Source of the DNA: Gemmiger sp. An120
Lineage (GTDB): Bacteria > Bacillota > Clostridia > Oscillospirales > Ruminococcaceae
Assembly (NCBI RefSeq): GCF_002160955.1
Contig: NZ_NFLN01000005.1
Coordinates: 1-64,000 of the forward strand
DNA length: 64,000 nucleotides
Direction of reading: 5' to 3'
This document shows, piece by piece, positions 36,343 through 44,377 of the stretch. Every line of letters begins with the position of its first letter. Position 1 is the stretch's first letter. Below the pieces are notes generated by a model, which was given only the letters and a program-made list of their open reading frames with translations, searched no databases and was not told the origin of the DNA. The translations under genes and the position numbers were made by a program.

Positions 36343-37295
36343 GTCGGTTCTTGCAGATCAGCGATCGAGTACAGAGCCTGGACTGCCCGCAGGGAAGCGC
36401 GGTGGCCCTGGGCTTTTTCGACGGGGTGCACATCGGGCACCAGTCGGTCATCAAGGCCGCGGTGGACTGCGCCCGGGCTGAAGGGCTGGCCGCCGGGGTG
36501 TTTACCTTCCGGCTGCCGCTGTCCCATCAGCTGAAGGGCGGCCGCCTGGAAACCGAGGCCGACAAGCACCGGGTCATGGCGGACCTGGGCGTCCAGGTCT
36601 ATCTGGAACCCCCGTTTGAGGAGGTCTGCGGCCAGTCCCCCGAGGAATTTGTGGATCAGATTCTGGTGGGGGTATTCCGCGCCAAGGCCGTGTTCTGCGG
36701 CGATAACTTCACCTTCGGCAAAAAGGCCGCCGGCAATGTGGAAACCCTGCGCACCCTCTGCGGGCAGCGGGGTATCCGGGTGGTGCAGGTGGAGATGGCC
36801 CAGTGGCAGGGAAAGAGCGTCAGCTCCACCCGCATCCGGGCCGCGCTGGAAGCCGGGGACATCACCGCCGCCAATACCATGCTGGGCCGGCCCTACCGCA
36901 TCGATTTCCCGGTGCGCCGCGGCCAGGGGCTGGGCCATACGCTGGGCTTTCCCACCATCAACCAGGTGTTCCCGGAGGGCTTCATCCAGCCCCGCTTCGG
37001 CATTTACATAACCCGGGTGCAGATCGGCGGCACCTGGTACGCCGGGGCCACCGGCCTGGGCACCCGGCCCACCGTGAACAGCAGCGGCCAGAACCCCACC
37101 TGTGAGACCTTCATCCCGGGCTTTACCGGTGATCTCTACGGGGCGCAGCCGGTGCTGGAATTCTACGAGTATCTGGCCCCCAGCCGCAAATTTGATACTC
37201 TGGAAGAGCTGACCGCCTGCGTGCAGGACGCCGCCGCCAAAGCGGCCGCCTACTTCGCCCCCGGCGGGGCGGGCAGCGCGGTTGAAGCCCGGTAA
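36339..37295 (+). CDS. ribF: bifunctional riboflavin kinase/FAD synthetase
   Basis: Produces FMN and FAD from riboflavin. The 318 residues have the N-terminal FAD-synthetase nucleotidyltransferase with ALGFFDGVHIGHQSV near residue 25 and VSSTRIRAALEAGD near 155. The C-terminal flavokinase has GQGLGHTLGFPTINQ near 195 and TCETFIPGFTGDLYG. It is the last gene of the rimP operon; the rpsO promoter begins 20 bases after its stop. Confidence 0.95.
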   Translation: MSRFLQISDRVQSLDCPQGSAVALGFFDGVHIGHQSVIKAAVDCARAEGLAAGVFTFRLPLSHQLKGGRLETEADKHRVMADLGVQVYLEPPFEEVCGQSPEEFVDQILVGVFRAKAVFCGDNFTFGKKAAGNVETLRTLCGQRGIRVVQVEMAQWQGKSVSSTRIRAALEAGDITAANTMLGRPYRIDFPVRRGQGLGHTLGFPTINQVFPEGFIQPRFGIYITRVQIGGTWYAGATGLGTRPTVNSSGQNPTCETFIPGFTGDLYGAQPVLEFYEYLAPSRKFDTLEELTACVQDAAAKAAAYFAPGGAGSAVEAR

Positions 37296-37314
37296 AAATC
37301 ATCCACAAAACCGC

Positions 37315-37343
37315 TTGTAATCCGGCAGGTGGTGTGGTATACT
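37315..37343 (+). promoter_or_regulatory. rpsO promoter
   Basis: TTGTAA -35 (37315-37320), 17-base spacer and TATACT -10 (37338-37343), TG in front of the -10 at one base offset. It begins soon after the ribF stop and gives an rpsO leader of about 100 bases. Confidence 0.75.
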
Positions 37344-37365
37344 GATTATCGATACCGTGGCCCGG

Positions 37366-37406
37366 CGAGGGGAGTATGCCCTGCATCAGGGATTCCTCGT
37401 TCCCTC
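37366..37406 (+). promoter_or_regulatory. structured rpsO leader with alternative pairings
   Basis: CGAGG (37366-37370) can pair with CCTCG (37395-37399), or the overlapping GAGGGGA (37367-37373) with TCCCTC (37401-37406). Both enclose a small CCCTG/CAGGG hairpin (37379-37391). S15 mRNAs are autoregulated in several bacteria, so this may be an S15-binding leader; that is inference. Confidence 0.35.
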
Positions 37407-37448
37407 CGCTGAGCTGTCGGCAAATATATAAAAGTGAGGTAACTGAAC

Positions 37449-37706
37449 ATGGAAAACAAGCTGAACATCATCGAGTCCGCCCGCGTGCATGAGAACGACA
37501 CCGGTTCTCCGGAGGTCCAGGTCGCTCTGCTGACCGCCCGTATCAACCACCTGAACGAGCATCTGCAGGCCAACCCCCATGACCACCACAGCCGCCGCGG
37601 CCTGCTGAAGATGGTCGGCCGCCGCCGCAACCTGCTGGCCTATCTGCAGAAGAAGGACATCGAGCGCTACCGTGCCCTGATCGCCAAGCTGGGTCTGCGC
37701 AAGTAA
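37449..37706 (+). CDS. rpsO: 30S ribosomal protein S15
   Basis: Primary 16S rRNA-binding protein of the small subunit. The 85 residues are a little shorter than the common 88-89. The S15 core is clear: [20 protein letters not shown], then [20 protein letters not shown] and a basic C-terminus LIAKLGLRK. The ATG follows GTGAGGTAACTGAAC. It has its own promoter and terminator but is followed by pnp on the same strand, the arrangement also seen in enterobacteria. Confidence 0.96.
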   Translation: MENKLNIIESARVHENDTGSPEVQVALLTARINHLNEHLQANPHDHHSRRGLLKMVGRRRNLLAYLQKKDIERYRALIAKLGLRK

Positions 37707-37716
37707 TCGTCGCCTT

Positions 37717-37759
37717 GAGGCAGGCGGGCCGTCCCGGGCCGCCTGCCTCTCTGTTTTTT
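37717..37759 (+). terminator. terminator between rpsO and pnp
   Basis: An 11-bp GC-rich stem (37717-37727 with 37739-37749) followed by TCTGTTTTTTC. No clear promoter lies between it and pnp, so pnp is probably reached by readthrough. Confidence 0.8.
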
Positions 37760-37790
37760 CATAGCCCGCAAAGGGCCTGTCTGCGTGTGT

Positions 37791-37848
37791 TTTAGCAGTG
37801 AATCGAGCCGTTTTGGTCCCCCTCAAAACGCCTGGATTTATTGCTAAA
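37791..37848 (+). promoter_or_regulatory. long hairpin in the pnp leader
   Basis: Outer stem of 14 pairs (37791-37804 with 37835-37848; twelve Watson-Crick, two G-U) and an inner perfect 7-bp stem CGTTTTG/CAAAACG (37809-37815 with 37824-37830). In Escherichia coli the pnp leader carries a long stem cut by RNase III as part of PNPase autocontrol; the placement here is analogous, the function inferred. Confidence 0.55.
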
Positions 37849-37932
37849 GCCGCGCCGGGCCTGTTGCGGACGAACAAAATCCCGGGCGGTCTGCGCAGCG
37901 CGCGCCGCCCCTATATGCAGGAGGTAGAACAA

Positions 37933-40071
37933 ATGGCATTGGAATTCGCGTCCCGGCACGAGACCTTCCCCAATTACAAGACCTACCAGATGGAACTGGC
38001 CGGCCGCCCGCTGGTGGTGGAAACCGGCAAGATGTGCGGCCTGTCCAACGGCAGCTGCCTGGTGCGCTACGGCGAAACCGTGGTGCTCTGCAACGTGACC
38101 ATGAGCGAGAAGCCCCGCGAGGGCATCGACTTCTTCCCGCTGAGCGTGGAGTTTGAGGAAAAGCTCTACTCTGTGGGCCGCATCCCCGGCAGCTTCCTGC
38201 GCCGTGAGGGCCGCCCCGGCGAGAAGGCCATCCTGACCAGCCGCGTGGTGGACCGTCCCATCCGTCCGCTCTTCCCCAAGGAGATGCGCAACGATGTCTG
38301 CGTCACCATGACCGTCATGAGCGTGGATCAGGACTGCAGCCCGGAGATCACCGGCATGATCGGTACCTCCATCGCCCTGTCCATCAGCGAAATCCCCTGG
38401 AAGGGCCCCATCGGCGGCGTCTTCATGGGTCTGGTGGACGGCAAACTGGTGGTCAACCCCACCCTGGAGCAGCGTGAAAAGAGCGACCTGCAGCTGACTG
38501 TGGCCGCCACCGAGCAGAAGATCGTCATGATCGAGGCCGGCGCCAACGAGGTGGACGAGACCACCATGCTGAACGCCATCAAGATGGCCCACACCGAGAT
38601 CAAGAAGGTCATCGCCTTCATCAACAGCATCGTGGCCGAGATCGGCAAGCCCAAGGTGGAATTCCAGAGCGCCGATCTGGACATGAACCTGTACCATGCG
38701 GTCAAGGACAAGTACCTGGACGACTTCAAGGCCGCTATGGACACCGATGACAAGAACGTGCGGGACGCCCGCCTGAGCCCCATCCGCGCCCGTCTGGAAG
38801 AGGAGTACCCCGATCTGGACGCCGCCACCATCGAGCTGATCATGTACAAGATGCAGAAGTTCGTGGTGCGCCGCTGGCTGCTGGATGAAGGCAAGCGTGT
38901 GGACGGCCGCGGCATCAACGAGATCCGTCCTCTGGCCGCCGAAGTGGGCATCCTGCCCCGCGTACACGGCAGCGGTATGTTCACCCGTGGCCAGACCCAG
39001 GTGCTCACCGTCTGCACCCTGGGCAACACCAAGGACAGCCAGCTGATGGACGACCTGGGTACCGAGCCCTACAAGCGCTATATCCATCACTACAACTTCC
39101 CGCCCTACTCCGTGGGCGAGGCCCGCGCGCCCCGCAGCCCCGGCCGTCGTGAGATCGGCCACGGCGCTTTGGCCGAGCGTGCCCTGCTGCCCATGATCCC
39201 CTCGCAGGAGGAGTTCCCCTACACCATCCGTCTGGTCAGCGAGGTGCTGTCCTCCAACGGCTCCACCAGCCAGGCTTCCATCTGCGGCAGCACCCTGGCG
39301 CTGATGGATGCGGGCGTGCCCATCAAGGCCCCCGTGGCCGGCATCAGCTGCGGCCTGATCACCGAGGGCGACCGCTGGATGACCATGCTGGACATCCAGG
39401 GCGTGGAGGACTTCCACGGCGATATGGACTTCAAGGTGGGCGGTACCCATAAGGGCATCACCGCCATCCAGATGGACATCAAGATCGACGGTCTGACCTA
39501 CGACATCATCGAGGAAGCCTTCGAGAAGTGCCGCAAGGGCCGCCTGTTCATCCTGGACGAGATCATGCTGCCGGTCATCCCCGCTCCCCGTGAGCAGCTG
39601 TCCAAGTACGCGCCCAAGATGCTGTCCATGGTCATCCCTGTGGACAAGATCAAGGATGTCATCGGCAAGGGCGGTAAGGTCATCCAGGAGATCTGCGCCA
39701 ACTGCAACTGCAAGATCGACGTGGAGGAAGACGGCCATGTGTTCGTCTCCGCTGTGGACATCGACGATGCCAACCGGGCCATCCACACCATCAAGACCAT
39801 CGTGGAAGATCCCGAGATCGGCGCCATCTACAAGGGCCGCGTGACCCGTCTGATGAACTTCGGCGCCTTCGTGGAGATCGCTCCCGGCAAGGAAGGCCTG
39901 TGCCACATCTCCAAGCTGGACACCAAGCGTGTAGAGCGGGTGGAGGACGTGGTCGCGGTGGGCGACGAGCTGATCGTCATGGTCACCGACATCGGCCAGC
40001 GCGGCATCGACCTGAGCCGCAAGGACGCTCTTGCCGCCATCGAGGCCCGCAAGAAGCAGCAGAACGGCTGA
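37933..40071 (+). CDS. pnp: polyribonucleotide nucleotidyltransferase (PNPase)
   Basis: Trimeric 3'-5' phosphorolytic exoribonuclease. The 712 residues contain two RNase PH domains (about 10-140 and 310-540), separated by a helical domain, with catalytic-site segments such as FTRGQTQVL and LDIQGVEDFHGDMDFKVGG, then a KH domain with VIGKGGKVIQEICANCN near 575 and an S1 domain (YKGRVTRLMNFGAFVEIAPG). The ATG at 37933 follows AGGAGGTAGAACAA; a longer open frame starting at 37798 would run through the leader hairpin and is rejected. Confidence 0.96.
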   Translation: MALEFASRHETFPNYKTYQMELAGRPLVVETGKMCGLSNGSCLVRYGETVVLCNVTMSEKPREGIDFFPLSVEFEEKLYSVGRIPGSFLRREGRPGEKAILTSRVVDRPIRPLFPKEMRNDVCVTMTVMSVDQDCSPEITGMIGTSIALSISEIPWKGPIGGVFMGLVDGKLVVNPTLEQREKSDLQLTVAATEQKIVMIEAGANEVDETTMLNAIKMAHTEIKKVIAFINSIVAEIGKPKVEFQSADLDMNLYHAVKDKYLDDFKAAMDTDDKNVRDARLSPIRARLEEEYPDLDAATIELIMYKMQKFVVRRWLLDEGKRVDGRGINEIRPLAAEVGILPRVHGSGMFTRGQTQVLTVCTLGNTKDSQLMDDLGTEPYKRYIHHYNFPPYSVGEARAPRSPGRREIGHGALAERALLPMIPSQEEFPYTIRLVSEVLSSNGSTSQASICGSTLALMDAGVPIKAPVAGISCGLITEGDRWMTMLDIQGVEDFHGDMDFKVGGTHKGITAIQMDIKIDGLTYDIIEEAFEKCRKGRLFILDEIMLPVIPAPREQLSKYAPKMLSMVIPVDKIKDVIGKGGKVIQEICANCNCKIDVEEDGHVFVSAVDIDDANRAIHTIKTIVEDPEIGAIYKGRVTRLMNFGAFVEIAPGKEGLCHISKLDTKRVERVEDVVAVGDELIVMVTDIGQRGIDLSRKDALAAIEARKKQQNG

Positions 40072-40093
40072 TCTCGTTCATACAAATAACAGC

Positions 40094-40130
40094 AAACAGG
40101 GCGCGCTGCCAATGGCAGCGCGCCCTGTTT
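40094..40130. terminator. bidirectional terminator between pnp and the membrane cassette
   Basis: A perfect 17-bp stem (40094-40110 with 40114-40130) with a 3-base loop. The arms begin AAAC and end GTTT, followed by TGATT on the plus strand. It ends pnp and, on the other strand, lies 20 bases after the membrane-protein gene stop. Confidence 0.8.
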
Positions 40131-40151
40131 TGATTAAATACGGTAACCGTT

Positions 40152-41489
40152 TTATGCCACTGGCATGATAAAGGCACGGTACATGGTGAGAAGCCCATAA
40201 GCGGTCAGAACCGCCGAGGGCAACCAGAAAGCCCAGCGGGGTAAACGGCTCTCCACCGCGCCGCGAAATAGTTGGCGCAGGCTCAGCAGGTTGATCAGAA
40301 TATTGCTCACATAGAAAGGGCGCTCCAGAGAAGCGTAGAGGGAGGGAGAAAAACCCATTACCACCAGGTTCGCCAGCACTGCCAGCCCCATCAAACCGGC
40401 TGCCCAATCGGGCTGGCCGCCGTCTGCCAGCAGAAGCCCGCAGAGCAGGAACCAGAAGAACAGTCCCAGCCAGGTCAGCAAAAGCGCATGGTTGCCGCCG
40501 CCGTACAGATTGTCACCGGACACAAAGGCAAACAGCGGTTCCACAGCCGGAACAAAATCCCGGGCACTGGCCAGCATCCAGTATCCGGTACAGAGAATCC
40601 CCATCAGCGCCGGCAGCCAGCGGCGGCACAGCAATAGACGCAGGGTCAGCAGCCCGGCCAGAATAAATACATAGCGCGCTAACGGTCCGGTCAGGGCGTC
40701 CAGCCCGTAGGTAAGACCCAGTGCCAGCTTCTGCCACAGATTGTAGCTGCCGTAATCCGGCCAGCGGGAAATGGTTTCAGCAAAGCTGCGCACACCGTTG
40801 CCCGGTGCGGCCAGGTTTACTGCGCAGTTTACGGCAGTCAGGCCCAGTACTGCCCAAAAGGGGAGGGGGATACGGCGCCGGCTCAGCAAAAAGGCGGCCA
40901 GAAGTGCCAGCAGGCAGCCCAGCAGGGTAGCAGCAGGCTGCTCAGCATAGGCGGCAAAACAGGCACAGAGAGCCGCCGCAATCCATAAAAAGGGCGAAAC
41001 CGCTTCGCCGCAGAAAGCCCGGCATATGACCCAGACCGTAAACAGACAGGCGGCCAGTCCCCACACAAAGGAGAGGGAAGCGCAGCCCCAAAGTACCGTG
41101 TTGAACAGCGAGGAAGTGCACACCGTCAAGGCGCCTGCGGCCACCGTCAGGGCAGGCAGTGCGGGCTTTTCATTGGCAGGAAGAATAAAGCAGGCGGCCA
41201 GACGTTCCAGGCACCAGGCCAGCCCGGTGAGTACCAGTGCGTTCAGGGTGCGGAATATCCAGACCGGCATCCGGGTCAGGGGAACGTAGAGCAGGTGCAG
41301 AGCCCGGCCGCTCCAGTTCAGGTAATAGTAAACAAACCAGTTCCAAAGGCTGCCGTAATCTTCCGGTGCAGACATATATCGCAGATCGTCGGCACGAAAT
41401 ACAAGGCAGCTGTTGAAAACAAAAAACACCACAAAGATTCCCGCATACAGCAGGACGCGAGTTTGGATCCGCTGCTTTTGGGCGATCAT
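40152..41489 (-). CDS. polytopic membrane protein, DUF6056-like (cassette copy 1)
   Basis: A 445-residue protein with about eleven hydrophobic helices. After helix 1 comes an extracytoplasmic loop with ADDLRYM and, 27 residues on, NWSGRAL. Later blocks are AEQPAATLLGCL and LAAPGNGVRSFAE. These D-D, W-S-x-R, E-Q and P-G-x-x-x-R positions recur in the protein encoded at 51973-53301. The layout resembles DUF6056 and lipid-carrier-dependent glycosyltransferases, but I see no proven catalytic motif. It overlaps the upstream small gene by 4 bases (ATGA), with GGAGG in front. This region looks less GC-rich than its neighbours. Confidence 0.75.
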   Translation of the reverse strand: MIAQKQRIQTRVLLYAGIFVVFFVFNSCLVFRADDLRYMSAPEDYGSLWNWFVYYYLNWSGRALHLLYVPLTRMPVWIFRTLNALVLTGLAWCLERLAACFILPANEKPALPALTVAAGALTVCTSSLFNTVLWGCASLSFVWGLAACLFTVWVICRAFCGEAVSPFLWIAAALCACFAAYAEQPAATLLGCLLALLAAFLLSRRRIPLPFWAVLGLTAVNCAVNLAAPGNGVRSFAETISRWPDYGSYNLWQKLALGLTYGLDALTGPLARYVFILAGLLTLRLLLCRRWLPALMGILCTGYWMLASARDFVPAVEPLFAFVSGDNLYGGGNHALLLTWLGLFFWFLLCGLLLADGGQPDWAAGLMGLAVLANLVVMGFSPSLYASLERPFYVSNILINLLSLRQLFRGAVESRLPRWAFWLPSAVLTAYGLLTMYRAFIMPVA

Positions 41490-42025
41490 TGGCGCACCTC
41501 CTCACCGGTATGATACAGGTACCGGCTTCCGTCCGGCAGGGTAAAGGTCACGCAGATTTCCGCTCGCTCCGGCAGTTTGGACAGCGAAACGCGGCTAGTC
41601 AGGCAGGGGCGGCCGTAGTTCAGCCCGTCCTGCGGCAGCCAGGCCGCATCCTCTGCCGGCTCGGACGCCTGCGTGGGAAGCAGATACAAGGTACCGTTCG
41701 TCGAATCCAGCAGCGCAAACCGGCTGTCATTCCAGGGGCCCCGAACCGGCCCGCCGTTGCCCCAGTTGTAGCTGTCGTACTGTACGCCCTCATCCAGGGC
41801 CCAGCCGGTCAGCACAAGAACATCATTCTCCTGCACGGCACCTTCCACGCCGGCTTGCAGGGAAGAACGCTGAGAAGCGTCGGCCCAGTCGGCGGCGGTT
41901 GAGCGCTCCACGCGGGCGCGCAGCGCATAGAGGGGCAGACACAGGGCTGCCAGCAAAGCGGCGCCCAGCGGAATGAGCAGCAGCCGGGCTGTTTTCAGGG
42001 AAGAGCGGGCGTATTGCACAGGCAT
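41486..42025 (-). CDS. single-pass membrane protein with GWA-motif domain (cassette copy 1)
   Basis: 179 residues. A short N-terminus and one transmembrane helix (about 14-35) are followed by an extracytoplasmic domain with the sequence DVLVLTGWALDEG, then RFALLDSTNGTLYLLP and a C-terminal GSRYLYHTGEEV. The same succession (SGWA, Y-x-L-x-D with Y-x-L-P, then HTG) appears in the protein encoded at 53298-53798. No known family name is certain. The start follows TAAGGAG. It lies just upstream of, and overlaps, the polytopic protein gene, so the two products probably form a complex. Confidence 0.72.
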   Translation of the reverse strand: MPVQYARSSLKTARLLLIPLGAALLAALCLPLYALRARVERSTAADWADASQRSSLQAGVEGAVQENDVLVLTGWALDEGVQYDSYNWGNGGPVRGPWNDSRFALLDSTNGTLYLLPTQASEPAEDAAWLPQDGLNYGRPCLTSRVSLSKLPERAEICVTFTLPDGSRYLYHTGEEVRQ

Positions 42026-42072
42026 GGGGAAAACTCCTTACTATGTAAAAACGGATATCAGCAAAAACACAG

Positions 42073-42129
42073 CGCGCCGGAGCGCAGCAGGGAAAAGGCG
42101 CAGTGCCTTTCCGCCCGCGCTCCGGCGCG
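42073..42129 (-). terminator. rny terminator
   Basis: A 12-bp outer stem (42073-42084 with 42118-42129) with an inner stem around GGAAAAGGC/GCCTTTCC. On the minus strand it is followed by a short TGTGTTTTTGC tract, a few bases after the rny stop. Confidence 0.7.
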
Positions 42130-42138
42130 TGTTGGGGT

Positions 42139-43701
42139 TTATTTCGCGTATTCCACCGCACGGCTCTCGCGGATCACATTCACCTTGATCTGGCCGGGGT
42201 AATCCAGCTCTTCCTCGATCTTCTTGGTGATGGCGCGGGCCATCAGAATCAGCTGATCGTCGTTGACAGCCTCGGGCTTGACCATGATCCGCACCTCGCG
42301 GCCGGCCTGCACCGCAAAGGCGGTTTCCACGCCCTCGAAGCTGCAGCTGATTTCTTCCAGGTTCTCCAGACGCTTGATATAGCTTTCCAGATTCTCACGG
42401 CGGGCACCCGGACGGGCGGCGCTGATGGCGTCGGCCGCCATGACAATAAAGGCCAGCGGAGTCTTGGGCTCCACGTCACCGTGGTGGGCCTCGATCGCGT
42501 GGATGACAGCCGGGCTCTCCTTGTACTTGCGGGCGATCTCCACACCGATCTGGATGTGGCTGCCTTCGATCTCGTGGTCCAGCGCCTTGCCGATGTCATG
42601 CAGCAGGCCGGCGCGGCGGGCCTGGGTCACATTCACGCCCATCTCGGCGGCCAGCAGCCCGGAGATCCAGGCCACTTCCAGCGAGTGATTCAGCACGTTC
42701 TGGCCGAAGCTGGTGCGGAACCGCAGGCGGCCCAGCAGCTTGACCATGTCGGGATGGATGCCGTGCAGGCCCAGATCCATCACGACCTTTTCGCCCTCCC
42801 GCTTCATGCTGATTTCCAGCTCGCGGCGGCATTTCTCCACCGTTTCCTCAATGCGGGCGGGATGGATACGGCCATCGCTGATCAGCTTCTCCAGCGCCAT
42901 CCGGGCAACCTCCCGGCGGGTCTGGTCAAAGCTGGACAGGGTGATAGCTTCGGGGGTATCGTCGATGATCAGGTCCACGCCGGTGGCGGTCTCCAGAGCG
43001 CGGATGTTCCGGCCCTCACGGCCGATGATCCGGCCCTTCATCTCGTCGCTGGGCAGCGGCACCACGCTCACGGTGGTCTCGCTGGAGTGATCCGCCGCGC
43101 AGCGGGCGATGGCCTGGCCGATCATCTCACGGGCGATGTTGTCTGCCTCGTCCTTCAGGTTGGCCTCATAGGCGCTGATGCGCATGGCCTTTTCGTGAGT
43201 CAGTTCCTCTTCCAGGCGGTTCAGCAGCAGCTGCTTGGCGTCCTCCTGGGTCAGGCCGGCGATGGTTTCCAGCTTTTCCATCTGGCGCAGCTTCAGCTGT
43301 TCCAGCTCATCCAGACGGGCTTCCACCAGCTCGCTGCGGCCCTTCAGGTCTTCTTCTTTCTTTTCCAGGGCGGCGGTGCGCTTGTCCAGGGATTCTTCCT
43401 TCTGGTCCAGGCGGCGCTCCTGACGGGTCAGTTCGCCGCGGCGCTCCTTGACCTCTTTGTCAGCCTCGGCTTTCAGCCGGAACACTTCGTCCTTGGCCTC
43501 CACCACGGCTTCCTTGCGTTTTTGTTCGGCGGTGCGGATGGCTTCATTTACCAGCCGCTTGGCTTCTTCTTCGGCGCTGCCGATCTTGGCCTCGGCCGTT
43601 TTGCGCCGGTAGACCGACCCTGCGTAAAACGCAAGGGCGCCCACCACTACGGCAACGACCAGACCCACCACGACGCACGCAATTACAATGCTCGGGTTCA
43701 T
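42139..43701 (-). CDS. rny: ribonuclease Y
   Basis: Membrane-anchored endoribonuclease that starts mRNA decay in Firmicutes. The 520 residues show an N-terminal transmembrane helix (about 5-28), a long charged coiled coil (about 35-195), a KH domain with [15 protein letters not shown] near 225, and an HD domain with [10 protein letters not shown] near 365 holding the metal-binding His-Asp pair. The ATG at 43701 is 12 bases after GAGGAG; a TTG at 43713 directly abuts that site and is less likely. It is divergent from thrS and has an unusually long leader. Confidence 0.96.
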   Translation of the reverse strand: MNPSIVIACVVVGLVVAVVVGALAFYAGSVYRRKTAEAKIGSAEEEAKRLVNEAIRTAEQKRKEAVVEAKDEVFRLKAEADKEVKERRGELTRQERRLDQKEESLDKRTAALEKKEEDLKGRSELVEARLDELEQLKLRQMEKLETIAGLTQEDAKQLLLNRLEEELTHEKAMRISAYEANLKDEADNIAREMIGQAIARCAADHSSETTVSVVPLPSDEMKGRIIGREGRNIRALETATGVDLIIDDTPEAITLSSFDQTRREVARMALEKLISDGRIHPARIEETVEKCRRELEISMKREGEKVVMDLGLHGIHPDMVKLLGRLRFRTSFGQNVLNHSLEVAWISGLLAAEMGVNVTQARRAGLLHDIGKALDHEIEGSHIQIGVEIARKYKESPAVIHAIEAHHGDVEPKTPLAFIVMAADAISAARPGARRENLESYIKRLENLEEISCSFEGVETAFAVQAGREVRIMVKPEAVNDDQLILMARAITKKIEEELDYPGQIKVNVIRESRAVEYAK

Positions 43702-43929
43702 GGATGGTGTCAACTCCTCAAAATATACTTGCTATCTTGAGATGGACCGCCGTACAAGGGGGCGCCTTCTGCAAAAGGTTATTCAGTTTTTTATAAGTCG
43801 GGCAACAGCAATCACACGGACCGCTCCACAACGCGCCGTGCACAGAATGAAAATGCAAACTTATAAAAAGGGATTTCCCCAGAAAACAGTAAGGCGGGGC
43901 AGGCGCCCCAGACGGTCCACCAAAATATC
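43702..43929 (-). promoter_or_regulatory. long structured 5' leader of rny
   Basis: About 225 bases separate the predicted rny transcription start from the ATG and hold no gene. An 11-base inverted repeat, TTTTTTATAAG at 43787-43797 and CTTATAAAAA at 43860-43869, could form a stem enclosing a smaller CACGG/CCGTG hairpin. The ends also look self-complementary. RNase Y controlling its own leader is a reasonable guess only. Confidence 0.4.
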
Positions 43930-43935
43930 AGTATT

Positions 43936-43964
43936 ATTGTAAGGTAGATTTAGTGCAATGTCAA
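43936..43964 (-). promoter_or_regulatory. rny promoter
   Basis: On the minus strand there is a perfect TTGACA -35 (43959-43964) and TACAAT -10 (43936-43941) with a 17-base spacer. Its -35 lies 7 bases from the -35 of the divergent thrS promoter. Confidence 0.85.
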
Positions 43965-43971
43965 GAAAGAG

Positions 43972-44000
43972 TTGACTTTTGGAAACGGTGGGGGTATAGT
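43972..44000 (+). promoter_or_regulatory. thrS T-box promoter
   Basis: TTGACT -35 (43972-43977) and TATAGT -10 (43995-44000) with a 17-base spacer, about 375 bases before the thrS start codon. Confidence 0.85.
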
Positions 44001-44006
44001 ATAGGC

Positions 44007-44321
44007 GACGGTGAAACGCAATGTTCCGCCGCCGGTTATCAAACTGTTTCATCTTGCAAAAGGTGTCGATGCGGCCATGAGCCGGGCGCATCCGCCGCAG
44101 CAGAGAGGGCCGCCGCTCCCCGGAGCGTGCTGTGAGCGGCCTTGCGCGGTGCCCGGTCTTACCAACCGCGGAACTGCGGGGGCGAACCCCCGCCGGGCAG
44201 GCCCGTTACAGCCGACAACGAGAGGCACCCTGTTCACAGGGCGCAATCCGGGTGGAACCGTGGAGCGTGCATACCGCCGCTTCATCCCGTGGCAGCAGTT
44301 GCGGGATGAAGCGGCTTTTTT
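44007..44321 (+). promoter_or_regulatory. T-box riboswitch (threonine), with terminator 44276-44321
   Basis: The T-box sequence GGGTGGAACCGTGG lies at 44250-44263, a near match to the conserved motif. Upstream is a long structured stem I region with an AGAGAG element near 44103, typical of its distal bulge. The terminator has a 14-bp stem (44276-44289 with 44302-44315) and TTTTTT. Uncharged tRNA-Thr should favour the antiterminator and thrS expression. A candidate threonine specifier ACC is at 44161-44163, but I could not verify its place in the fold. Confidence 0.9.
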
Positions 44322-44377
44322 CATTCCCGCCGCCCCAAGGGCGTGCGGAAAACAAACGAAGAATGGAGGAAACGACA

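Noticed and set aside
37798-37932. Upstream extension of pnp from 37798
   Set aside because: It would translate the leader hairpin, lacks a ribosome binding site, and the conserved PNPase N-terminus starts at 37933 after AGGAGG.
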